A stretch of DNA of 64,000 nucleotides. Origin: Acanthochromis polyacanthus (lineage: Eukaryota > Chordata > Actinopteri > Pomacentridae). The notes under the pieces were generated by a model. The model searched no databases. It saw nothing but the letters and a program-made list of their open reading frames with translations, and had not been told where the DNA came from. The stretch lies in NCBI RefSeq assembly GCF_021347895.1, contig NC_067131.1, forward strand, positions 32,335,411-32,399,410. The letters are read 5' to 3'. Below, piece after piece: positions 12,720 through 25,230 of this stretch (within the stretch, counting starts at the first letter, position 1; each line of letters starts with the position of its first letter). The translations under genes and the position numbers were made by a program.

Positions 12720-13968
12720 TAGAATAAACAACAAGAGAACCTTTATAAAGGAGAATAAACAACAGGAGAACCTTTATATATCAGAATAAACTACAAGAGA
12801 ACCTTTATAAAGGAGAATAAACTACTGGAGAACCTTTATATATCAGAATAAACTACAAGAGAACCTTTATATATCAGAATAAACTACAAGAGAACATTTA
12901 TATATCAGAATAAACTACAGGAGAACATTTATATATCAGAATAAACTACAAGAGAACCTTTATATATCAGAATAAACTACAAGAGAACATTTATATATCA
13001 GAATAAACTACAGGAGAACCTTTATATATCAGAATAAACTACAAGAGAACCTTTATATATCAGAATAAACTACAAGAGAACATTTATATATCAGAATAAA
13101 CTACAGGAGAACCTTTATATATCAGAATAAACTACAAGAGAACCTTTATATATCAGAATAAACTACAGGAGAACATTTATATATCAGAATAAACTACAAG
13201 AGAACCTTTATATATCAGAATAAACTACAGGAGAACCTTTATATATCAGAATAAACTACAGGAGAACCTTTATATATCAGAATAAACTACAGGAGAACCT
13301 TTATATATCAGAATAAACTACAAGAGAACCTTTATATATCAGAATAAACTACAGGAGAACCTTTATATATCAGAATAAACTACAAGAGAACCTTTATATA
13401 TCAGAATAAACTACAGGAGAACCTTTATATATCAGAATAAACTACAGGAGAACCTTTATATATCAGAATAAACTACAGGAGAACCTTTATATATCAGAAT
13501 AAACTACAGGAGAACCTTTATATATCAGAATAAACTACAAGAGAACCTTTATATATCAGAATAAACTACAAGAGAACCTTTATATATCAGAATAAACTAC
13601 AGGAGAACCTTTATATATCAGAATAAACTACAGGAGAACCTTTATATATCAGAATAAACTACAGGAGAACCTTTATATATCAGAATAAACTACAGGAGAA
13701 CCTTTATATATCAGAATAAACTACAGGAGAACCTTTATATATCAGAATAAACTACAGGAGAACCTTTATATATCAGAATAAACTACAAGAGAACCTTTAT
13801 ATATCAGAATAAACTACAGGAGAACCTTTATATATCAGAATAAACTACAAGAGAACCTTTATATATCAGAATAAACTACAGGAGAACCTTTATATATCAG
13901 AATAAACTACAGGAGAACCTTTATATATCAGAATAAACTACAGGAGAACCTTTATATAGGAAAATAAA
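12720..13968. repeat. 31-bp minisatellite in the first jakmip3 coding intron
   Basis: About 40 copies of agaataaactacaggagaacctttatatatc, differing mainly at a/g (caagag versus caggag) and c/a (aacctt versus aacatt). The period is exact across most of the array. Each unit has an AATAAA motif on the plus strand, opposite to jakmip3. Confidence 0.97.
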
Positions 13969-14789
<821 letters not shown>

Positions 14790-14790
14790 C

Positions 14791-14832
14791 TGCACACACA
14801 CAAACACACACACACATTAAACACACAGCTGT

Positions 14833-14880
<48 letters not shown>

Positions 14881-14895
14881 TAAACACACACCTGT

Positions 14896-14955
<60 letters not shown>

Positions 14956-14970
14956 TAAACACACACCTGT

Positions 14971-15003
<33 letters not shown>
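14791..15003. repeat. Compound (CA)n microsatellite
   Basis: Long runs of CA are broken by three copies of attaaacacacacctgtcag, which makes a higher-order repeat of about 60-75 bp. It fills almost the whole proposed first intron of jakmip3. Confidence 0.97.
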
Positions 15004-15005
<2 letters not shown>

Positions 15006-15019
15006 GGGAAGCCACTCAC

Positions 15020-15062
15020 CGTCCAATAGGAAGCCTCCCACCGTTCATGGCTGTGACAGTAG
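15020..15062 (-). promoter_or_regulatory. jakmip3: Candidate jakmip3 non-coding exon 1 and nearby CCAAT box
   Basis: On the minus strand this reads ...cctattggacg|gtgagtgg, a strong splice donor with the exon ending at 15,020. An ATTGG (CCAAT on the plus strand, 15,023-15,027) lies next to it. A short upstream ORF would begin at the ATG in this exon. The transcription start is not visible. Other start sites are possible. Confidence 0.4.
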
Positions 15063-15136
15063 ATTAGCTCAGCATGCTAACAGCAGCTAGCTTCACTGCA
15101 GCTCAGGCTGTCAGAGTACTGCAGCATCAGCATCTG

Positions 15137-15222
15137 TCTGCCTCCACCTGTCTGTCTGCCTCCACCTGTCTGTCTGCCTCCACCTGTCTGTCTGCCTCCA
15201 CCTGTCTGTCTGTCTGTCTGTG
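15137..15222. repeat. 18-bp tandem repeat (tgtctgcctccacctgtc)
   Basis: Four to five copies of an 18-bp unit ending in a short (CTGT)n run, upstream of the jakmip3 5' end. It is followed at 15,310-15,345 by a CTC-rich tract. Confidence 0.9.
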
Positions 15223-15464
15223 TGTGTTAGCAGTGCTAGCAGCTAGCTCTTTTTAGAGTGTGTTTGTGTGTCGGTGCTGTTAGCATCTCTGCAGCCTCTG
15301 CTGGCGTCACCTCCTCCTCCTCCTCCTCCTCTTCCTCCTCCTCCCAGCATCCTTCAGTGATGGAGAGCTCAGACCTGTGTCTCCCTCTGCTGGACACTCT
15401 CCATCATTACACCTCACCATGGCAGACCAGTGAGGATCAATCAGACAGATCGGTGAGGATCAAT

Positions 15465-16507
15465 CAGGGCCGGGTCTAGCCAGGCATGTATGAGGGGGCA
15501 GTCACAAATGTTGAGGGGGCATTGTGCTCCAGCACCTTTTACCATGTCTAACTGACAAATTCACTCACTAGGATGCAGGTACACTGAGCAAGTACCTTGT
15601 AAAGTAGTGTCGTCTCAAATGCTTGGCACTTGTTTCATTGTAGTTATTGTTGTTAGACTAGGGCTGGGCGATATGGCCTCAAATCAATATCATGATATAT
15701 TGAGCACCTCACCTCGAAAACGATAAATGGACGATAATTCCGATAATTCCCAATATTATTAGTACTATATTATTCATATTATTAGTTTTCAACTTGTGAA
15801 AAGTAGGAAATAACTGACATCTCTTTAAAAAAAAAAGTTTGCATTGCAGTTTTAAAAAAACAGGCAAGTTGCATAAACATTCAGAAATAAATAACTTACA
15901 TCTAACCCTCTCCCATTCGTCATCAATACAGTGCAGCGTAAGGGTCATTTCATAGTCAACGCAAAGGCATGCAAACACGAACGCACCACGTGTCAGCCTC
16001 CCTGTTTTTTGTGCGATCCACTGTTCATATTCATAATTTAACATGTTAAATTATTATTTGTTTTAAAAATGTAAATTACTTATCAAAAAACAAAAAACAT
16101 TATGAACGAGTTTAACAGAGCTCCTTTGCTTCGCATTCAAACAACCGCTGCTGGTGCCCCGCTAGCAGCGCCCCTCCAGCAGATGAGGTTCTAGGCAACT
16201 GCCTATACCGAGGGATAGCAGACAGCTATCCCTCACAGCGAGCCGGCGGCAGGCTGATGCACTGAGCAGAGCGAAAAGGGGAGATGGAGCGGAGGCGAGA
16301 AACATGACACGAGAAACAGCTTGATATATTTTATATTTGAGGGGGCAAGCAAGACATTAAGACATTAAGAAGTGGGGCAGAGGAGAGCGGCATGAGATTA
16401 TAGAAATATATTAAATATAATATATTTTGGGGGATTTACTTTGAGGGGGCACAACATTTATTTGAGGGGGCCAGGCCCCCTCTTGCCCCTGCGTAGACCC
16501 GGCCCTG
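15465..16507. mobile_element. hAT-type non-autonomous transposon, 8-bp target duplication
   Basis: The left end CAGGGCCGGGTCTAG and right end GTAGACCCGGCCCTG are inverted copies. GGATCAAT is duplicated exactly on both sides (15,457-15,464 and 16,508-16,515), the 8-bp duplication typical of hAT. The 1,043-bp interior has no intact transposase. It contains gaggggg(c)a words near both ends and, at about 15,660, a tagggctgggcgatatgg motif that looks like the end of another hAT family. Confidence 0.92.
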
Positions 16508-16515
16508 GGATCAAT

Positions 16516-17008
16516 CAGACAGATCGTTGAAGATGGGTTTGTCACCGTCCCCTCAGAGGTTTTCTTTGCAGCAGATTAAAGGTTTTTGTGGTTCATTCTG
16601 GGATTTGTTTGTTCTTTCTTAAAACATTTCCTTTACCAGACTGGTGGAACTAAGTGACCAGACACGCATTTAGGAGTGTATTCTGCTGGTTTGGTGTCTT
16701 TGCTTCTGGAGATTTCATCAGACATCTTAAATGAGCTTCACCTTTGTCTATATTCTTTTTACTGCAGCTTCTCTGAAATATTCTTCACATTTAAGGAACA
16801 TTTCACTCCAAAAAACATAGAGAAAATCGATTTTTGTTATGGATTTCAAAGGCTCAAGTGCTGAGCAAGAGACACGACAAAGGTCAGAATTAAATAAAGA
16901 TTTGGTTTTTCCAAAAAAACGATCGGTCCAGCGATTAATCAAAAAGAGAAACTGAAAACAACTACTGAAACTAAAACCAAACAAAACTCTGAGATGAGGG
17001 ATCAGAAA
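16516..17008. other. Intergenic sequence, no feature recognised
   Basis: No recognisable gene, RNA or repeat terminus was seen between the hAT element and the 34-bp array. Confidence 0.5.
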
Positions 17009-17009
17009 C

Positions 17010-18950
17010 CATCACTAGAAGTCAAAACGTCTACCAGAACCGTTCTGTCACACGTTCCACCAGAACCGTTCTGTCACACGTTCCACCAGAACCGTTCTCT
17101 CACACGTTCCACCAGAACCGTTCTCTCTTCCCTTCACACGTTCCACCAGAACCGTTCTCTCACACGTTCCACCAGAACCGTTCTCTCACATGTTCCACCA
17201 GAACCGTTCTCTCCTCCCTTCACACGTTCCACCAGAACCGTTCTCTCTTCCCTTCACACGTTCCACCAGAACCGTTCTCTCCTCCCTTCACACGTTCCAC
17301 CAGAACCGTTCTCTCCTTCCTTCACACGTTCCACCAGAACCGTTCTCTCCTCCCTTCACACGTTCCACCAGAACCGTTCTCTCACACGTTCCACCAGAAC
17401 CGTTCTCTCCTTCTTTCACACGTTCCACCAGAACCGTTCTCTCCTCCCTTCACACGTTCCACCAGAACCGTTCTCTCCTTCCTTCACACGTTCCACCAGA
17501 ACCGTTCTCTCCTCCCTTCACACGTTCCACCAGAACCGTTCTCTCACACGTTCCACCAGAACCGTTCTCTCCTTCTTTCACACGTTCCACCAGAACCGTT
17601 CTCTCCTCCCTTCACACGTTCCACCAGAACCGTTCTCTCCTTCCTTCACACGTTCCACCAGAACCGTTCTCTCCTCCCTTCACACGTTCCACCAGAACCG
17701 TTCTCTCCTCCCTTCACACGTTCCACCAGAACCGTTCTCTCCTTCTTTCACACGTTCCACCAGAACCGTTCTCTCCTTCTTTCACACGTTCCACCAGAAC
17801 CGTTCTCTCCTCCCTTCACACGTTCCACCAGAACCGTTCTCTCACACGTTCCACCAGAACCGTTCTCTCCTTCTTTCACACGTTCCACCAGAACCGTTCT
17901 CTCCTCCCTTCACACGTTCCACCAGAACCGTTCTCTCCTCCCTTCACACGTTCCACCAGAACCGTTCTCTCTTCCCTTCACACGTTCCACCAGAACCGTT
18001 CTCTCCTTCTTTCACACGTTCCACCAGAACCGTTCTCTCCTCCCTTCACACGTTCCACCAGAACCGTTCTCTCCTTCCTTCACACGTTCCACCAGAACTG
18101 TTCTCTCTTCCCTTCACACGTTCCACCAGAACCGTTCTCTCTTCCCTTCACACGTTCCACCAGAACCGTTCTCTCTTCCCTTCACACGTTCCACCAGAAC
18201 CGTTCTCTCCTTCCTTCACACGTTCCACCAGAACCGTTCTCTCCTCCCTTCACACGTTCCACCAGAACCGTTCTCTCTTCCCTTCACACGTTCCACCAGA
18301 ACCGTTCTCTCCTTCCTTCACACGTTCCACCAGAACCGTTCTCTCTTCCCTTCACACGTTCCACCAGAACCGTTCTCTCTTCCCTTCACACGTTCCACCA
18401 GAACCGTTCTCTCCTTCCTTCACACGTTCCACCAGAACCGTTCTCTCCTCCCTTCACACGTTCCACCAGAACCGTTCTCTCTTCCCTTCACACGTTCCAC
18501 CAGAACCGTTCTCTCCTCCCTTCACACGTTCCACCAGAACCGTTCTCTCTTCCCTTCACACGTTCCACCAGAACCGTTCTCTCCTTCTTTCACACGTTCC
18601 ACCAGAACCGTTCTCTCCTTCCTTCACACGTTCCACCAGAACCGTTCTCTCCTTCCTTCACACGTTCCACCAGAACCGTTCTCTCCTTCCTTCACACGTT
18701 CCACCAGAACCGTTCTCTCCTCCCTTCACACGTTCCACCAGAACCGTTCTCTCCTTCCTTCACACGTTCCACCAGAACCGTTCTCTCTTCCCTTCACACG
18801 TTCCACCAGAACCGTTCTCTCTTCCCTTCACACGTTCCACCAGAACCGTTCTCTCTTCCCTTCACACGTTCCACCAGAACCGTTCTCTCTTCCCTTCACA
18901 CGTTCCACCAGAACCGTTCTCTCCTTCCTTCACATGTTCCAGAACCGTTC
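17010..18950. repeat. 34/26-bp minisatellite (cacacgttccaccagaaccgttctct core)
   Basis: Units share a 26-bp core. Most carry an 8-bp spacer of the form cctcyctt or cttcccctt, giving 34 bp; some lack it, giving 26 bp. Because 34 is not a multiple of three, successive units are read in all three frames. The plus strand is open for over 600 codons in two frames with a protein-level period of 34 residues. I treat this as a repeat artefact. Confidence 0.96.
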
Positions 18951-19181
18951 TCCGTCACTCCTCTGAAGAACCACCACTCTGAGTTGTTTGAAGATATTTT
19001 AATGTTGATTTTTTAAACAGAGCAGCTCAGATCTGACGTCCTGCTAAACATTACCAACATGCAGGATCATTACACAGACTTTCAAACATGCTAAAAACAC
19101 GCAACAATCACCAGATCCGTGGAATGTGCTAAATTCTGACATCACTTCCAGCTGCAGTGCTCAGTTAGGAGGATCCTAAAT

Positions 19182-19232
19182 TCAGTCAGTCAAACGCCAA
19201 ACCATCACCCCATCGAGAGGAAGGAGTCCATC
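19182..19232 (-). pseudogene. ankrd1/ankrd2-like, last exon (shortened)
   Basis: On the minus strand the acceptor cctctccag precedes DGLLPLDGVMVWRLTD and a TGA. The P-L-D-x-V-x-x-W pattern matches the MARP segment that follows the last ankyrin repeat (AGKTPMDLVxxW). It ends about 20-25 residues before the usual C-terminus. The phase (0) fits repeat exon 4. The match is short, so confidence is moderate. Confidence 0.6.
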
Positions 19233-19239
19233 CTGGAGA

Positions 19240-19730
19240 GGAGGAAGAGGAGGAAGAGGAGGAAGAGGAGGAGGTAGATATGAGGAGGAAGAGGAGGAGG
19301 AGGAGGAAGAGAAGGAGGAGGAGGAGGAAGAGGAGGAGGTAGATATGAGGATGAAGAGGAGGAGGAGGAGGAAGAGGAGGAAGAGGAGGAGGTAGATATG
19401 AGGATGAAGAGGAGGAGGAGGAGGAGGAGAAGAAGGAGGAGGAGGAAGAGGAAGACGAGGAGGTAGATATGAGGATGAAGAGGAGGAGGAGGAGGAAGAG
19501 GAGGAAGAGGAGGAGGTAGATATGAGGATGAAGAGGAGGAGGAGGAGGAGGAGAAGAAGGAGGAGGAGGAAGAGGAAGACGAGGAGGTAGATATGAGGAT
19601 GAAGAGGAGGAGGAGGAGGAAGAGGAGGAAGAGGAGGAGGTAGATATGAGGATGAAGAGGAGGAGGAGGAGGAAGAGAAGGAGGAGGAGGAGGAAGAGGA
19701 GGAGGTAGATATGAGGAGGAAGAGGAGGAG

Positions 19731-19765
<35 letters not shown>

Positions 19766-19878
19766 GGAAGAGGAGGAGGTAGATATGAGGATGAAGAGGA
19801 GGAGGAGGAGGAGGAGAAGAAGGAGGAGGAGGAGGAAGAGGAGGAGGAGGAGGTAGATATGAGGAGGAAGAGGAGGAA
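19240..19878. repeat. Purine-rich (GGA/GAA)n minisatellite forming the intron's pyrimidine tract
   Basis: Blocks of gaggaggaag punctuated every 60-110 bp by gtagatatgaggatgaagagg or gtagatatgaggaggaagagg. On the minus strand it is a 640-bp polypyrimidine run ending at the acceptor of the last ankrd exon. Long poly-Ser and poly-Pro frames here are artefacts. Confidence 0.95.
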
Positions 19879-19933
19879 GACAGGGGAAACATAAATGAGC
19901 AGTGTATAAACATGCATTAAGCAGTTTGCCATG

Positions 19934-20391
19934 TTACCTGGTTCTTCAGGTGTGTGTTACCTGGTTCTTCAGGTGTGTGTTACCTGGTTCTTCAGGTGTG
20001 TGTTACCTGGTTCTTCAGGTGTGTGTTACCTGGTTCTTCAGGTGTGTGTTACCTGGCTCCTCAGGTGTGTGTTACCTGGTTCTTCAGGTGTGTGTTACCT
20101 GGCTCCTCAGGTGTGTGTTACCTGGCTCCTCAGGTGTGTGTTACCTGGTTCTTCAGGTGTGTGTTACCTGGTTCTTCAGGTGTGTGTTACCTGGTTCTTC
20201 AGGTGTGTGTTACCTGGCTCCTCAGGTGTGTGTTACCTGGTTCTTCAGGTGTGTGTTACCTGGTTCTTCAGGTGTGTGTTACCTGGTTCTTCAGGTGTGT
20301 GTTACCTGGTTCTTCAGGTGTGTGTTACCTGGTTCTTCAGGTGTGTGTTACCTGGTTCTTCAGGTGTGTGTTACCTGGCTCCTCAGGTGTG
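19934..20391. repeat. 23-bp minisatellite built from a splice donor
   Basis: Twenty ttacctgg anchors lie at an exact 23-bp period between 19,934 and 20,371. On the minus strand each unit reads acacctgaagaaccag|gtaac, the same as the last codons and donor of ankrd repeat exon 4 (CACCTGAGGAGCCAG|gtaac). The array is therefore an amplification of that exon-intron junction into the intron. Confidence 0.95.
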
Positions 20392-20410
20392 TCTCGGCTC
20401 TGTGTTCTCG
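20375..20410 (-). pseudogene. ankrd-like repeat exon 4, 3' fragment
   Basis: Twelve codons (LREHRAETHLRSQ region) ending at donor CAG|gtaaca. Together with the 63 nt at 26,313-26,375 it makes exactly 99 bp, the MARP repeat-exon length. It is separated from the 5' part by the LINE and the duplicated target site at 20,411-20,429. Confidence 0.85.
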
Positions 20411-20915
20411 CAGCAGTTGGATCAGTTTGTTTCAAAATATGTTTATTGTGAAACATGTCAGATAACAAGTCATTTAGTGTGACATTTACATGTTTCTTTT
20501 ACAGAATGCTCAAACAGGAACAATAGACATGGGAAAAAAGTAATAATGGCAAAAAGAAGGAAGTGATTGAAAAATAAATTAAGTTAAATAAAATTAAGTA
20601 GTGCTAAAAAACAGAAAATTGAAAGTAAGTAGGTAACTGTCAAGCGTAACAAGTTACCTAAAATATGCAATAATGATGAGGGTGACAACAGTTATTTAAA
20701 AAAAATTAATTTAAAAAAAAGGGGTGGGGGGAGTAAATAAAAAACACAGCAAAGTAAAATGACACAGAACTATGACCCACCACCCCACCAGCCCACCCAC
20801 CCACCCTTGGAGTGTTATGCTCAGGTTTCACAGTTGTCGGTCAAGATGTGAGACTAAGGGTCCCTGGGTCTGTCTTTGAGAATGAATCGAATTCTCTCCA
20901 AGCGAAGAGTATCTG

Positions 20916-23900
20916 TCAGGTCTGAAAGCCAGTGTTTAAAGGAGGGTACCTCTTTCTTTTTCCAATACAGTAGAATCTTTTTTTTTTTGCAATCATGACG
21001 CCATATGCAAGAAGACGACGATGTGCTACTGTAAGTTTGAAAGATTTTTCTGAATTTCCTAAGATAATTAGGAGAGGATCTGGTTCAATTTGGGACCCAA
21101 TAACTGAAGAGAAAAAACTAAATATTTCAAGCCAGAAATCTTGTAATCTAGGACAAAGGGCATAGCTGTGTGACAGGGTAGCTTCCATGGATTTACATTT
21201 ATCGCACAGGGGTGACACTTCTGGGAATATTCTGTGAAGTTTAGTCTTAGAGTAGTGAAGCCTATGAAGTATTTTAAACTGCATTAAGCAGTGTCTGGCA
21301 TTTATGGAACATTCATGGATGTATTCTAAACCATCTTCCCACACATTTTGAGGTATCTGGATGGCAAGTTCTTTTTCCCACTCCGATTTTAAGCCCTCAA
21401 CAGAAGGGAGGTTCAAGTTCAGGAAAGATTTGTATAGTTGAGATATGGGGTAGTCTGAGTTTGCAAGCCTTTTAATCAAGAGTTCTAGCTCGCTTGGTTG
21501 TGTCTTCTCAAAGGTAGGGAGGTGTGTTCTGACATAATCTCTGATCTGGAGGTACTTGAAGAATTGATTATTTGGCAGGTGATATTTTTCGTGAAGTTGT
21601 TGGAAGGAAGCAAACGTCCCTTCAATGTACAGATCACCAATGTTACTGATCCCTGCTGTTTTCCAGATGTTAAAGGTCCCGTCCAGTGTAGAGGGGATGA
21701 ATGAGGGTTTGCTGCTATAGGAAGGAGATAGGATAATGAATTCAATTTGAAATGTTTTTTCAATTGTTTCCACAATTTTATTGAGTCTGAGATTATTGGA
21801 TTGTATCTATAGCATGTTCTGTTGATTGGTATAGGTGATAATATGACTGCCCTGATGGAGTATGGTAAACAGTCTTCGTGCTCCATCTCCAGTCCATCGT
21901 GGGATGAGGTGTCATCATGTAGCCAGTAAGCAAGGGAGTGAATTCCAGCCACCCAGTAATATAATCTAAAGTCCGGCAATGCCAGCGCCCCAACTGTTCT
22001 ATGTTTGCAAAGGTGCGCTTTTTTTATTCTGTGCCTTTTATAGTTCCATACAAAAGGAAGAATAATAGAATCCAGTTTACTAAAGAAGGATTTAGTGAGA
22101 TATACAGGCAGGTTTTGAAAAAAGTAGAGTATCTGGGGGAGGAAGATCATTTTAATAACATTTACTCTACCCAGTAGAGAGATGGGAAGGGTCTTCCAGA
22201 ATTGAATGCTGTGTTCCAACTTATTTAATAGGACGGGGTAGTTAGCTTTATAAAGGGCGCTGTATTTTCTTGTGGCAGTGATCCCTAGGTAGGTTAAGCT
22301 GTTATTCGGAAGGGGAATTGGTTCAGGCAGGTTTTATCCTCCAGATGAATTGGTAATAGCTCACTTTTGCTCCAGTTAATTTTGTACCCAGAGAAAGAGC
22401 TGTATAGGTGAAATAGTTGTAATATAGATGGGAGTGTTACCAGTGGCTGCATGACATGCAGCAAAATGTCATCTGCGTACAAGGAAATTTTGTTTACAGT
22501 ATGCCCTGTATTATACCCGTGGATCTCAGGGTGTGATCTACTAGATTCTGCAAGGGGTTCAATTGCTAAGGCAAATGGTTGTTGCTAGAGGTACGGACCC
22601 GTACCCGTAGCCTGTGGACTACGGATACGGCACTTGCCATTTGCCAATCAGATACGCGAGATCTGGTCACGTGACTCCCGGTAGACGCTAGCTATACGGA
22701 CCCGTAGCATCGGTACGACCGGTACGGACCCTAAACCTGACCCTAACACTAACCCTAACCTTAACCTTTGCTTACCTTTCAACAGTTTGCAGTGGTTAGC
22801 AGCTTCTTGACTCGCGAGACTCGCGTACGGGTCCGTATCTGTCTGGCAAATGGAAAGTGCCGTACCCGTAGCCTGTGCAAATAGTAAGGGGCTGAGAGGG
22901 CACCCTTGTCTTGTGCCCCTTCCAAGCTGGAATGGTGCAGAAAGGGTTTGATTGGTAAGTATCCTAGCCTGGGGTTTCTTATATAATAACTTAATACAGG
23001 ATATAAAATTATCACCACAGTTGAACTTTTGTAGGACTGAGAATAAATATGGCCATTCGACCCTGTTGAATGCCTTTTCAGCATCTAGACTGAGTGTGAT
23101 GAGGTCATTTTTGGTGGGTCTAGGGGAGTGCATAATATTGAAAAGGCGTCTAAAGTTGTGGAAAGAATTTCTTATGGAATAAACCCAGTTTGATCAGGAT
23201 GGATCAGTTTGTTCATATAGGCATTAAGTCTTCTTACCAAAGTCTTGGCCAGGGTTTTTTGATCTGTGTTTAATAATGAAATTGGCCTACATGAACCCAC
23301 CTCTTCTGGGTCCTTCCCTTTTTTTGGAAGTAGTGTGATGGTGGCTTCGGTAAGTGACAGGGGAAAGGTACCATCTACATATGACTGGCTGTACATTTTA
23401 CTCAGATAGGGGACAGGTAATAATACAATTTTTTTATACATTTCATTGCTGAGACCATCTGGGCCAGGACTTTTGCCATTTTTTAGTGACTTAATGGTTG
23501 CCAGTATTTCTCCATGTGAAACCTCTGCATCTCGGAAATTGCATTCCTCTTGATTTAATGATGGGAGGTTGCATTTGTTAAGGAACAATTGCATTGTTTC
23601 GGAGGGGGCACTTAGTTCAGGTGTGTATAGGGCTTTGAAGAACTGTTTGAATTCTTCATTAATTTCTTTAGGGGTAGATAGGATCTTACCTGCTCTTGAC
23701 CTAATCTTGTGAATAGTCTTGTCATTTTCAATTTTTCGTAGTTGTCGTGCTAAAAGTTTGTGGGGTTTATCACTGAATTTGAAATACTTCTGCTTTGTAA
23801 AGATAAAGGCCTTGCAAATTTTATCAGCTAGTAGTTCGTTAAGTTTATATTTTAGCGTTGAGATTTTTGCGTGTTTTTCGGCAGACGGTTGTTGGGCATT

Positions 23901-24800
23901 TTCCATGTCTAACTGGTGGATTTGTTCTTCTAACTCCAATTGTTTAGCCCTGTTCTGCTTCCTGCGAGATGATTGGTAGGAAATTATACAGCCCCTTAAA
24001 CTTCCAGCTTCTCTGTGCAGATATGTTTTCGCTAGGCCTGAATGTGAAAGAGACTGGACTATGATCTGAAATAATGATGTTATGATATTTTGCATTGTAA
24101 GTAAGTGAAACAATTTGCGATCGACTAGGAAGAAGTTGATCCTGGAATAGACATTATGCACCTTAGAGTGGAAGGAGCACTCTCTGCCAGCGGTGTTGGA
24201 GACGCGCCAAACATCAACCAGGTTCATATTGTCGATATATGATTTCAAAAGCTGCAAAACACCTGCTTTGGTTGGTTCAACCTTCTTGGTGGTGGACCTA
24301 TCTAAATAGGTATCCAACACCAAATTAAAATCTCCGCTGATGATCAGATTGGTGGTAGAGATATTCGGTATTAGGTTTAGGGTCTTTCGGAAGAATTCTG
24401 GATCGTCATTGTTAGGGCCATAGATGTTTAGCAAGGTAACTGGGGTAGAGTAGATCTCCCCTATGACAACTACATATCTGCCCTCTTTATCCACTATTGT
24501 GGATAATTGCTTAAAAGGGACACCCCTGCGGATCAGGATGGCTGCACCTCTGGCTTTCACTGGGAAGTTAGAGTGGTATATTTGTTGTATCCACCTACAT
24601 CTGAGTCTGGCATGTGAGTTATTTTTAGATGAGTCTTGTAAGAAAATTATGTCAGCTTGCAGCGATTTTAGATGTGCTAGTACTTTACCTCTTTTAACCG
24701 GTTCATTAATACTGTTCACATTCCATGAACAAAAGGTTATATCCTCCCTCCTCTTCCCTTGTTGTATTTCACTGAGCATTAGACTGTGTAGGCTGTTCAC
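20916..24800 (-). pseudogene. LINE ORF2: endonuclease, reverse transcriptase, zinc knuckle (broken)
   Basis: Open segments: 23,172-24,800 (apurinic endonuclease: FCSWNVNSI, GDFNLVLD; then the start of RT with KSPGPDGLSNE and PISLLNTDQK), 22,877-23,133 (LDAEKAFNRVEW, GTRQGCPLSPLLFA), 22,294-22,482 (YADDILLHV) and 21,485-22,219 plus 20,916-21,773 (C-terminus with a CxxC...H...C knuckle in CDKCKSMEATLSHSYALCP). Breaks include a one-base indel at about 23,172, the 300-bp insertion at 22,577 and a shift near 21,600. The usual FLQE of the endonuclease reads FLQD and the usual AFD(R/K)VEW reads AFNRVEW. Confidence 0.92.
22577..22876. mobile_element. 300-bp insertion in the LINE, with inverted subterminal repeats and telomere-like tract
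   Basis: GCAAAT is duplicated at 22,571-22,576 and 22,877-22,882. Removing the insert with one copy restores the RT frame PLLFALAIEPLAES. The ends carry diverged inverted repeats (ctacggatacggcacttgcc on the left against ggcaaatggaaagtgccgta on the right) and words such as acccgtacccgtag. The middle (22,738-22,770) reads accctaaacctgaccctaac..., close to the vertebrate telomere repeat. The family was not recognised. Confidence 0.8.
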
Positions 24801-25230
24801 AGGAAGATAGGCTTACCCTCCATCCTTCTGTCTTCTCTATAAGATATGTGCGACCTTGAGCTAAGTAACACTCCCTCAGCCCTCCTTCTCCCTTGCCCAC
24901 CCCCTCTCACCCCTACATATAAGTAAATACAGGAAAACCCCAAAACAAAGTAATTGGAATGTTACTAACAATGTATGTTTTGCTCTCTCTGAGCAAAGAA
25001 CAAATTTCAACTCCATCAATCAGCAGAGGTCGAACTCTTGATCCTTTCTGATAGTAGCTCTACAGAACTTCTAATAAAAACCTATGTATGGCTTAGCAAT
25101 GGGATTTTGTATTACCCATTAAGTAGCATAGTCATGAACTCAGAAATCACAGCAGTCCCTATTAAGGTAACGTAAACGGAAAAATAACACTGTTAATATA
25201 TGAGTAGACCTTGCACGTATGGGATGACTC

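Noticed and set aside
16994..19016. Plus-strand open frames of 662 and 608 codons
   Set aside because: They are produced by the 34/26-bp array, whose unit lacks stops in every frame; both frames show the same peptides in rotation.
19182..19932. Poly-Ser/poly-Pro proteins on the minus strand
   Set aside because: They read through the purine-rich array. Only the last 17 codons at 19,182-19,232 resemble a real exon.
19902..20482. Cys/Leu-rich plus-strand frames of 165-187 codons
   Set aside because: All three frames translate the 23-bp donor array with shifted starts.
22738..22770. Interstitial telomere
   Set aside because: The CCCTAA-like tract is only about 30 bp, imperfect, and lies inside an insertion with target duplications.
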